9,029 bases of DNA from Acidimicrobiia bacterium (GTDB lineage Bacteria; Actinomycetota; Acidimicrobiia; Acidimicrobiales; JACDCH01): contig JACDCH010000340.1 of assembly GCA_013694495.1 (NCBI GenBank), forward strand, positions 1-9,029, written 5' to 3'. Below, piece after piece: positions 1 to 7,841 of this stretch. The position numbers and the translations under genes are program-made. The notes beneath the pieces were generated by a model. That model saw only the letters and a list, made by a program, of their open reading frames with translations. It made no database searches and was not told the DNA's origin. Each line of letters starts with the position of its first letter. The first letter of the stretch is position 1.

Positions 1-1
1 C

Positions 2-1522
<1,521 letters not shown>

Positions 1523-1529
1523 AACCAAC

Positions 1530-1580
1530 CGTTCTTCGGCAGCAGGGTCGCACCTGTCGAGACGCTGGTGCCGAAGAACG
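1530..1580. terminator. Inverted repeat between convergent genes, likely bidirectional terminator
   Basis: CGTTCTTCGGCA at 1530-1541 is the exact reverse complement of TGCCGAAGAACG at 1569-1580. This is a perfect 12-bp stem. After one G-G mismatch (1542/1568) it is extended by CAG/CTG (1543-1545 with 1565-1567), leaving a loop of about 19 nt. It begins 7 nt after the stop of the + strand gene and 8 nt after the stop of the minus-strand oxidoreductase, so it fits as a shared terminator. There is no T-run on either side, so it would be the T-tract-less kind often proposed in high-GC actinobacteria. That reading is inference; the palindrome itself is seen directly. Confidence 0.75.
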
Positions 1581-1588
1581 AGCGAAGC

Positions 1589-2596
1589 TCAGACCCGGAT
1601 GACGATCTTGCCGGTGTTGGCGCCAGTGAACATGGCGTTCAGGGCGTCGACGCCGGACTCGAGCCCCTCGAACTCCTCGACGCGGTACTGCAGCTTGCCC
1701 TCGGCCACCCAGCCGGCGAGGACGGCGGCGACCTCGGGGAAGCGGCCCCAGTGGTCCAGCGACAGGAAGCCCCGCATCGAGGCCCGGCGCTGGATCAGGT
1801 TCAGGTAGTTGGCCGGACCGGGCGGCCGGTGCTCGTCGTTGTAGGAGCTGATGGCGCCGCACAGCACGACGCGGCCGCCGTTGGCCAGGCGGGCGAGGCA
1901 GGCATCGAGGATCGACCCGCCCACGTTGTCGAAGAACACGTCGATGCGCTTCGGGCACAGCTCCTTGAGGCGGGCCGCGACGTCGTCGGTGCGGTAGTTG
2001 ACGGTGCCGTCGAGGCCGAGCCCGTCGGTGAGCCACCCGCACTTCTCGTCGGTCCCGGCGATGCCGATCACCCGCGCGCCCTGGATCTTGGCGATCTGAG
2101 CGGCGACGCTGCCGGTGGCGCCGGCCGCGGCCGACACGACGACGGTGTCGCCCTCCTTCACCTCCCCGACGTCGATCATCCCGACGTAGGCGGTGAGGCC
2201 GGTAGCGCCGTAGACGGCCAGCATGGCGAGCATGTCGACCGACTCGGGGGGCCCGAGCGGCGTGGCCAGGCCGTCGTCGGGCAGGGCGACGTAGCGCTGC
2301 CACCCCGAGAGGCAGGACACGACGTGGCCCACCGGGAACTTCGGGCTGGCCGAGGCGACGACGGTGCCGATCCCCGAGCACCGGACCACCGCACCGACCT
2401 CGACGGCCGGGAAGTAGCCCTCGCCCTCGCTCAGCCAGCTGCGCACGGTGGCGTCGATGCCGAGCCACGCCGTCTTCAGCACGCAGCCGCCGTCGGGCGG
2501 CTCGGGCATCGGCAGGTCGACGAGCTCGACGTCGTCGTGCGTCAGCAACCCCTCGGGCCGCCGGCGCAGCACCACCCCCTCGTTCTGGTCCCCCAT
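1589..2596 (-). CDS. NADP-dependent medium-chain oxidoreductase of the PTGR/CurA (COG2130) type
   Basis: A 335-residue zinc-independent medium-chain reductase that probably uses NADPH to reduce the C=C bond of alpha,beta-unsaturated carbonyls; the substrate is not readable. The N-terminal GroES-like domain spans about residues 1-125. The Rossmann domain carries SAAAGATGSVAAQIAK (155-170), then GTDEKCGWL (181-189) with the Lys typical of PTGR enzymes. FFDNVGGSILD (221-231) and GGRVVLCGAISSYN (240-253) are hallmark blocks, and the C-terminus ends in the family-like NTGKIVIRV. I chose the ATG at 2594-2596. The frame stays open upstream to 3214, but that extension runs antiparallel in sense to the nitroreductase reading and is low-complexity Arg/Gly-rich shadow. 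Length and N-terminus match the family. The gene lies 26 nt after the nitroreductase, with an inverted repeat in between, and ends just before a strong hairpin. Confidence 0.92.
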   Translation of the reverse strand: MGDQNEGVVLRRRPEGLLTHDDVELVDLPMPEPPDGGCVLKTAWLGIDATVRSWLSEGEGYFPAVEVGAVVRCSGIGTVVASASPKFPVGHVVSCLSGWQRYVALPDDGLATPLGPPESVDMLAMLAVYGATGLTAYVGMIDVGEVKEGDTVVVSAAAGATGSVAAQIAKIQGARVIGIAGTDEKCGWLTDGLGLDGTVNYRTDDVAARLKELCPKRIDVFFDNVGGSILDACLARLANGGRVVLCGAISSYNDEHRPPGPANYLNLIQRRASMRGFLSLDHWGRFPEVAAVLAGWVAEGKLQYRVEEFEGLESGVDALNAMFTGANTGKIVIRV

Positions 2597-2609
2597 GGCG
2601 CCGGACCGT

Positions 2610-2628
2610 ACCTGACGGCGCGTCAGGT
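2610..2628. promoter_or_regulatory. Operator-like inverted repeat ahead of the PTGR-type oxidoreductase
   Basis: ACCTGACG (2610-2617) and CGTCAGGT (2621-2628) are perfect 8-bp arms around a 3-nt centre. The element sits 14-32 nt upstream of the oxidoreductase ATG and overlaps the TGA of the nitroreductase (2623-2625). Its size and dyad symmetry resemble a binding site for a TetR- or GntR-type repressor, which commonly control such reductases, but no regulator gene is in the window. In RNA the same bases could form an 8-bp stem with a 3-nt loop, so an intercistronic hairpin is the alternative. No clear -10/-35 pair was found next to it. Confidence 0.45.
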
Positions 2629-3216
2629 CGGTCGGTGCCAGCCGCCCCGGTGCACGACCTCGTCGAATGAGCCGCGCCGGCGCCGGGCCGACGAACGCCC
2701 GGCCCGCTGCTCGCCCGGTGCCGGGTGGCCGAGGGCGAGGGTGCAGGCCACCCGCCAGCCGGTGGGCACGCCGAGCGCGTCGAGGACCGCCACCTCGTCG
2801 TCGCCGGGCGAGAACACGAGCCCGCCGAGTCCCTCGTCGGCCGCCGCCACGAGCACGGCCTGCGCGGCCGTCCCGCCGTCGAACCACCAGAACGGCTGGG
2901 GCCACGCCGCCGCGCCCCGGCCCAGGGTGGCGGCGAGGCCGCCCTTGTCGGGCTCCGAGTAGCGCGCTGCGTATGCGTCGGGCCGCACGCAGAGGAGCAC
3001 GATCACCGGCGCGGCGAAGAGCAGCGGGAAGCCGAAGCTCCCCCGCCGCGCGGCCGGGAGGGTGACGTCCCAGTAGCGGCTCGTCTCGGCGCCCTCGAGG
3101 ACGACGAAGGCCCGGCCCTCGCGCGTGTTGCCCGCGGCGGGGGCGAGCCGCCCGGCGTCGATGATGCGGCGGAGGACCGCCGGGTCGATGGGCTCGGGCG
3201 CGAACGCCCGGCACAT
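2623..3216 (-). CDS. Nitroreductase family protein (FMN-dependent)
   Basis: A flavin reductase of the nitroreductase superfamily, expected to be an FMN-binding dimer in the cytoplasm using NAD(P)H; the substrate is unknown. From the ATG at 3214-3216 it is 197 residues. Family marks are CRAFAPEPIDPAVLRRIIDA followed by GRLAPAAGN near the N-terminus (the RAPSGGN-like FMN-site segment), AAQAVLVAAADEGLGGLVF in the middle, ALGVPTGWRVACTLALGHPAP near residues 150-170, and a C-terminal SFDEVVHRGGW. A TTG at 3226-3228 would add four residues and sits only 4 nt after the upstream stop, so it cannot be excluded. With either start the protein lacks the first helix with the usual Arg-rich RR-S/T-x-R segment and begins at MCRAF, which is short for the family. 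It follows the unknown gene closely, suggesting translational coupling. Confidence 0.88.
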   Translation of the reverse strand: MCRAFAPEPIDPAVLRRIIDAGRLAPAAGNTREGRAFVVLEGAETSRYWDVTLPAARRGSFGFPLLFAAPVIVLLCVRPDAYAARYSEPDKGGLAATLGRGAAAWPQPFWWFDGGTAAQAVLVAAADEGLGGLVFSPGDDEVAVLDALGVPTGWRVACTLALGHPAPGEQRAGRSSARRRRGSFDEVVHRGGWHRPT

Positions 3217-3232
3217 CGGCGGGCTCAAACGG

Positions 3233-3898
3233 TCAGGCCGAGTACTTGGCCAGGAACTCGGCCATGGCCCAGCCGAACGCGATCACGGAGTCGCCCCGGG
3301 CGTCGTCGAGGGGCTCGAAGAAGGCCCGCACGGCGGGATCGATGGCGCCGTCCTTGAGGCTCTGGTGGTCGACGCAGGCCGGGTAGGCGCCGTCGCCGGT
3401 GGCCACGAACGCCCGGTCGTCGTAGGCGTCGATGCCGAAGCGCTTGGCCAGACGGCGGCCCCACGCCCGCTCCTCGCCCGATGCCTTGTACTCGGGCCGG
3501 GGCACGATGTCCTCGAGGTTCTTGAACGCCTCGTAGCCACCCGGGTCGACGAGCCGGACGCCGACGAGGACGTCCTCGTCGGGGAAGGCGAGCACGGCCC
3601 GGCGGTACTGGTCGGCCATCATCGCCTTGAGCACGCTGTCGCGCTTGGCCGTGCGCTTCACCGACGCGAGGCCGATCAGCACGCACGGCGTGCCACCGAT
3701 GCGCTCGAGGGTGCAGAACGAGAAGCCCTTCAGCTTCCCGGCCTCCCGCACCTGGGTGATGAGCACCCAGGCCTCGGCCATCTTCGACAGCAGACCGGAC
3801 TCGTACCGGCTCGGCCCGTCGGCGCAGAGATCGGCCATCTCGGCCAGCTCCGCGTCGGCGAGGGCTGTGCAATCCTTCGTCTCGACCTCGATCGCCAT
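3233..3898 (-). CDS. Conserved-looking hypothetical protein of unknown function, 221 aa
   Basis: I do not recognise a named family. From the ATG at 3896-3898 the protein has 221 residues, is soluble, has no signal peptide or membrane segment, and ends at TGA 3233-3235. It looks genuinely coding: balanced composition, long hydrophobic/polar alternation, and aromatic-rich segments unlike the Arg/Pro shadows around it. Blocks worth noting are WVLITQVREAGKLKGFSF (44-61), PCVLIGLASV (71-80), AVLAFPDEDVLVGVRLVDP (101-119), the NLEDIVPRPEYKASGEERAW stretch (127-146) and IAFGWAMAEFL (206-216). The strand-turn-strand look of residues 44-80 followed by a basic helix vaguely recalls a GNAT fold, but no acetyl-CoA loop is visible, so this is speculation. 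A GTG at 3932-3934 would add 12 residues. It lies 16 nt before the nitroreductase and is probably in one transcript with it. Confidence 0.75.
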   Translation of the reverse strand: MAIEVETKDCTALADAELAEMADLCADGPSRYESGLLSKMAEAWVLITQVREAGKLKGFSFCTLERIGGTPCVLIGLASVKRTAKRDSVLKAMMADQYRRAVLAFPDEDVLVGVRLVDPGGYEAFKNLEDIVPRPEYKASGEERAWGRRLAKRFGIDAYDDRAFVATGDGAYPACVDHQSLKDGAIDPAVRAFFEPLDDARGDSVIAFGWAMAEFLAKYSA

Positions 3899-3933
3899 GC
3901 CCTGCAGAACCCCCGAGCTCGTGAAGCGGTCCA

Positions 3934-3963
3934 CACAGTCCAGTCAAAACCCACCCGACTGTG
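3934..3963 (-). promoter_or_regulatory. Possible promoter/operator region of the unknown-gene cluster
   Basis: On the minus strand a TTGACT hexamer (3942-3947) lies about 45 nt upstream of the ATG at 3898. It is inside the 16-nt spacer of a perfect 7-bp inverted repeat: CACAGTC at 3934-3940 with GACTGTG at 3957-3963. A -35 element within a dyad would fit a regulated promoter for the unknown gene, nitroreductase and PTGR-type reductase, and would favour the ATG over the upstream GTG as start. The expected -10 position (about 3919-3924) shows only a poor match, so the call is tentative. Confidence 0.25.
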
Positions 3964-4168
3964 CAACTCGGCCGCAGCCCGATCAGGCGTTCCCGCAGGT
4001 CAGCGCCTTGACCGGGCGGTCAGGAGCGGCGTCGACGTCGGCGGGGCGCGCCGGTCAGACCTCTGCCGCGCACCACGTGGGGACGCCGAACCCGGCTTCC
4101 TCCTCCTCCGACGCGGCGAAGGCGATCTCTGCCCGCGCCCCTGCCCCCGTGCAGGTTCCCCGGCGGAC

Positions 4169-7100
4169 CTACAACAGGCAGTCGGCGCCGAAGATGACCC
4201 TGACCTCGCCGGCGAAGCCCCTCGTCGCGTCGACGCAGAACTTGTCGGGGAGGCGAAGGACCTGCGTCTCGGTGAGGTGGAGGAACACCTGCGACTCGCC
4301 CGGGTGCTCGGAGAGGAGGGCCTTGAGCCGGTCGATGACGTTCTCGGACACCGCGCCGTGGAGCTTGATGCGGATCGGCGGGGCGCCGTCGCCGACGCCC
4401 TCGAACACGTCGATGTCGAGGCAGATCAGCTTCGGTTCGTCGTCGCGCTTGTCGACCTTGCCCTTGACCACGATCACGGCGTCGTCGGTGAGCTTGTGGC
4501 CCACCACCGCCATCGTCTTGGGGAAGACCATCACCTCGATCGACCCCTGGAGGTCCTCGAGGGTGAACACCGCCATCAGATCACCCGCCCTCGTCCACTT
4601 GCGCTGCAGCGATGTGATCACGCCGCCGTAGGCCTTGATCGAGTTGTCGTCGGCCTCGGCGGCGTCGGCCAGGGTGCCGTCGGTGCGGCGGCGGAGGGCG
4701 GCCTCCGCGCCGAGCAGGGGGTGGTCGGACACGTAGAGCCCGAGCATCTCCTTCTCGAAGGCCAGGCGCTCCTTCTTGTCGAACTCGACGTCGGGCACCT
4801 CGGGGCGGTCGTCGTAGCTCACGCCGGCGCCCGTCGTCTCGCCGAACAGGGTCATCACGCCCATGTCGTGCTCGCGCCGCCGGGCCACCGTCTTGTCGAT
4901 GATGGGCTCGAACACGGCCAGCAGGCCCTTGCGGGGGTGGCCGAGGGCGTCGAAGCCACCGGCCTTGATGAGCGACTCGATGGTGCGCTTGTTGAGCACC
5001 TGGAGGTCGACGCGGTCGCAGAAGTCGTAGAAGTCGCTGAACTGCCCGCCCGCCTCCCGCTCGGCGAGGATCAACCCGACCAGGCCCTCGCCGACGTTGC
5101 GGACGGCGGACAACCCGAACGGGATCACCTCCGTGCCGTCGTCGAGCTTCGCCGCCACGAAGTCGGACGACGACCGGTTGACGTCGGGCGTGAGCACCCG
5201 GATGCCCATGGCCCGGCACTCGGCGAGGTACACGGCCGCCTTCTCCAACGATTGCTTCACCGAGGTGAGCAGGGCGGCGAAGTACTCGACCGGGTAGTGC
5301 GCCTTGAGGTAGGCGGTCTGGTAGGCGATGAGGCCGTAGCCGAAGGAGTGCGACTTGTTGAACGCGTAGTCGGCGAACTGCTCGATGACGCCGAAGAGCT
5401 GGTCGCCCAGCCCGGACCCGTAGCCGGTGGCCTCGCAGCCGGCGAGGAAGCTCTCCTTCTCCTTCTGCATGACGGCCCGCGACTTCTTGCCCATGGCCTT
5501 GCGCAGCGAGTCGGCCGAGGCGAGCGAGTAGCCGGCGAACTTCTGAGCGACCCGCATCACCGCCTCCTGGTAGATCATCAGCCCGTACGTGTCGCCGAGG
5601 ACCTCCTCGGCGTCGGGGTGGAAGTAGACGACGGGCTTCCGGCCGTTCTTGCGGTCGGCGTAGTCGTTGTGCATGTTGGCCGCCATCGGGCCGGGCCGGT
5701 ACAGGGCGACGAGGGCGGCGACGTCCTCGAAGCTGGTGGGGGCCAGCGACCGCATGAGCGAGCGCATGGGTCCGCCTTCGAGCTGGAACACGCCGATGGA
5801 GTCGCCCCGGCACAGCATCGTCAACGTCTTCTCGTCGTCGAGGTCGAGGTGGTCGATGTCGACCTTCACGCCCCGGAACTCCTCGATCATCTCGAGCGCG
5901 TCGGTGATGACGTCGAGGTTGCGCAGGCCGAGGAAGTCCATCTTCAGCAGGCCGAGCTCCTCGACGCCGCCCATCTCGAACTGGGTGACGACCGGGGCGT
6001 CCTCGGGGTTGGCGCCGGGCTCGGGCTTGCGCTGGATCGGCAGGTACTCGGTGAGCTTCTCCTTGGTGATCACCACCGCGGCGGCGTGGATGCCGTCGCT
6101 GCGGCGCATGCCCTCGAGCCCCTTGGCCACGTCGACGACCCGCTTGACGTCGGCGTCGAGCGTGTACGTGTCGCGCAGCTCGGCGGCCATCTTGAAGCCG
6201 TCCTTGTACTTCGGGTGCTCCTCGAGGCAGGCGTACAGCGGCGTGTCACGCCCCATCACCAGCGGCGGCATGAGCTTGGCCACCTTGTCGCCGACGGCGT
6301 AGGGGTAGCCCAGCACCCGGGCCGCGTCGCGCACGGCCTGGCGGGCCTTGATGGTGCCGAACGTGACGATCTGGGCGACGTGGTCGCGCCCGTAGGTAGC
6401 GGCCGCGTACCGGATCATCTCGTCCCGGTAGCGGGAGTCGAAGTCCATGTCGATGTCAGGCATCGAGATGCGGCTCGGGTTGAGGAACCGCTCGAAGAGG
6501 AGGTCGTACTTGATCGGGTCGAGGTCGGTGATCCAGAGGCAGTAGGCGACGGCGCAGCCGGCCGCCGACCCCCGCCCCGGGCCGACCCGGATGTCGTTGT
6601 CACGGGCGTGGCGGATGAGGTCCCACACGATGAGGAAGTACGCCGAGAACCCCATGTCCTCGATGACCTTGAGCTCGTAGGCGAGACGCTCGACGGCGGC
6701 GTCGGGCGGCTGCTGGCCCCAGCGCTTGCGGGCCCCCTCCATCGTGAGGTGTCGGAGGTAGTCGCCGTCGGTCTCGAAGCCCTCGGGGATCTTGAACCGG
6801 GGCAGCTGCGGCTTGCCGAACTCGATCTCGACCTTGGCCCGCTCGGCGATCCACAACGTGTTGTCGCAGGCGACCTCGACCTCGCGGAAGAGGTGGCGCA
6901 TCTCCGCCGCCGTCTTCACGTAGTGGCCCTCGCCGTCGAACTTGAAGCGCTCGTCGCGGCCCTGGCTGATGAGGGCGCCGGTCTGCACGCAGAGCAGGGC
7001 GTCGTGGGCCTGGGCGTCTTCGGGCCGGGTGTAGTGGCTGTCGTTGGTGGCGAGCAGCGGCGCGCCGATGCGCTTGGCGATCTCGACGAGTTGGGGGTTC

Positions 7101-7702
7101 GTGCGGTGCTGGGCCTCGATGCCGTGGTCCTGGAGCTCGACGAAGAGGTTGTCGCGCCCGAAGATGTCCTGGAGGCGGGCCGCCTTCTCGAGGGCCTCGT
7201 CGAAGCGGTCGGCCATCAGGCTCTGGAGGACGTGGCCGCCGAGGCAGCCCGTGGTGGCGATGACGCCCCGGCTGTGGTCGGCCAGGAGCTCCCAGTCCAC
7301 CTTGGGCTTGCGGTAGTAGCCCTCCATGAACGCCCGCGAGGCGAGCTGGATGAGGTTCTTGTAGCCCTCGTTCGTCTCCGCCAGAGCGGTGAGGTGGTAG
7401 TAGGCCTTCTTCCCGCCGTCGCCCTCGCCGCCCGTGTCGTCGACCTTGCCCCGCGTGTTGATGCGCTCGGTGCGGTGGTCGTGGGCCTGATACAGCTCGA
7501 CGCCGAGCACGGGCGTGAGGCCCTGCTCGCGGCAGGCCTTGTAGAAGGGCAGGACGCCGTACATGTTGCCGTGGTCGGTGATTCCGACCGCCGGCTGCCC
7601 ATCGGCGGCGGCGGCCGCGACGAGCTCCTCCACCCGGCTGGCGCCGTCGAGCATCGAGTACTCGGTGTGCACGTGGCAGTGCACGAAGCTGCCCTGACCC
7701 AT
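4169..7702 (-). CDS. dnaE: DNA polymerase III subunit alpha (replicative DNA polymerase)
   Basis: A complete 1177-residue C-family replicative polymerase, DnaE1-like. PHP domain, about 6-290: it retains what look like all nine metal ligands of the mycobacterial exonuclease site, namely H10, H12, D19, H44 (ITDHGNMYG), E69, H103, C153, D221 and H223. Palm: GPGRGSAAG (374-382), catalytic Asp pair D416/D418 in MPDIDMDF, third Asp D589 in LLKMDFLGL. Fingers include YRPGPM (668-673), AMGKK (736-740) and FADYAFNKSH (776-785). A helix-hairpin-helix region covers about 830-920, the likely clamp-binding segment MTLFG is at 950-954, and an OB fold covers about 1024-1100; the C-terminus is intact. No intein or frameshift. 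The ATG at 7700-7702 is supported by a GAGGGAG ribosome binding site. bpa lies 139 nt upstream, on the same strand. Confidence 0.98.
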   Translation of the reverse strand: MGQGSFVHCHVHTEYSMLDGASRVEELVAAAAADGQPAVGITDHGNMYGVLPFYKACREQGLTPVLGVELYQAHDHRTERINTRGKVDDTGGEGDGGKKAYYHLTALAETNEGYKNLIQLASRAFMEGYYRKPKVDWELLADHSRGVIATTGCLGGHVLQSLMADRFDEALEKAARLQDIFGRDNLFVELQDHGIEAQHRTNPQLVEIAKRIGAPLLATNDSHYTRPEDAQAHDALLCVQTGALISQGRDERFKFDGEGHYVKTAAEMRHLFREVEVACDNTLWIAERAKVEIEFGKPQLPRFKIPEGFETDGDYLRHLTMEGARKRWGQQPPDAAVERLAYELKVIEDMGFSAYFLIVWDLIRHARDNDIRVGPGRGSAAGCAVAYCLWITDLDPIKYDLLFERFLNPSRISMPDIDMDFDSRYRDEMIRYAAATYGRDHVAQIVTFGTIKARQAVRDAARVLGYPYAVGDKVAKLMPPLVMGRDTPLYACLEEHPKYKDGFKMAAELRDTYTLDADVKRVVDVAKGLEGMRRSDGIHAAAVVITKEKLTEYLPIQRKPEPGANPEDAPVVTQFEMGGVEELGLLKMDFLGLRNLDVITDALEMIEEFRGVKVDIDHLDLDDEKTLTMLCRGDSIGVFQLEGGPMRSLMRSLAPTSFEDVAALVALYRPGPMAANMHNDYADRKNGRKPVVYFHPDAEEVLGDTYGLMIYQEAVMRVAQKFAGYSLASADSLRKAMGKKSRAVMQKEKESFLAGCEATGYGSGLGDQLFGVIEQFADYAFNKSHSFGYGLIAYQTAYLKAHYPVEYFAALLTSVKQSLEKAAVYLAECRAMGIRVLTPDVNRSSSDFVAAKLDDGTEVIPFGLSAVRNVGEGLVGLILAEREAGGQFSDFYDFCDRVDLQVLNKRTIESLIKAGGFDALGHPRKGLLAVFEPIIDKTVARRREHDMGVMTLFGETTGAGVSYDDRPEVPDVEFDKKERLAFEKEMLGLYVSDHPLLGAEAALRRRTDGTLADAAEADDNSIKAYGGVITSLQRKWTRAGDLMAVFTLEDLQGSIEVMVFPKTMAVVGHKLTDDAVIVVKGKVDKRDDEPKLICLDIDVFEGVGDGAPPIRIKLHGAVSENVIDRLKALLSEHPGESQVFLHLTETQVLRLPDKFCVDATRGFAGEVRVIFGADCLL

Positions 7703-7706
7703 CGCT

Positions 7707-7713
7707 CTCCCTC
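7707..7713 (-). promoter_or_regulatory. Ribosome binding site of dnaE
   Basis: The minus strand reads GAGGGAG ending 4 nt before the dnaE ATG. This is the clearest Shine-Dalgarno sequence in the window, and it fixes the dnaE start at 7702, in agreement with the family N-terminus ahead of the HxHTEYSMLDG motif. Confidence 0.7.
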
Positions 7714-7758
7714 AGCTCCACAGGCTGCCCACAGGAGCGCTCCACACCCTGTGGAGAA
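7714..7758. promoter_or_regulatory. Cluster of CCACA elements with one DnaA-box-like site upstream of dnaE
   Basis: Four CCACA cores lie within 45 nt just ahead of dnaE: 7718-7722, 7729-7733 and 7742-7746 on the + strand, and one on the minus strand (TGTGG, 7750-7754). The minus-strand copy reads TTCTCCACA (7750-7758), one base away from the consensus DnaA box TTATCCACA. The others keep only six of nine positions. The last two form a perfect inverted repeat, CTCCACA (7740-7746) with TGTGGAG (7750-7756). DnaA-linked control of dnaE is inference; an RNA hairpin or another regulator's operator is possible. Confidence 0.4.
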
Positions 7759-7841
7759 CTACACGGCTGTGATTCCGGGGACGGTAGCGGGCGCGGCTCC
7801 TGGCCGCCATCGGTCGCGCCGGAGGGCCGGTGGGGGCGGCG

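Noticed and set aside
1568..2962. A 464-codon + strand frame opposite the oxidoreductase and nitroreductase
   Set aside because: Antisense of two well-supported genes, with biased composition and no recognisable domain.
2597..3214. N-terminal extension of the PTGR-type oxidoreductase to 541 residues
   Set aside because: The added 206 residues are Arg/Gly/Pro-rich shadow of the nitroreductase in another frame on the same strand; the family N-terminus starts at the ATG at 2596.
3965..4168. A small gene or RNA gene in the spacer downstream of dnaE
   Set aside because: No ATG on the minus strand, the only GTG-started frame encodes an Arg-run peptide, and no tRNA-like cloverleaf or other known RNA fold was recognisable.
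7790..7840. GC-rich stems in the bpa-dnaE spacer as a terminator (GGCGCG/CGCGCC, GCCGCC/GGCGGC)
   Set aside because: Six-bp GC-only arms with long loops are expected by chance at this GC content, and there is no T-run; not enough to call.
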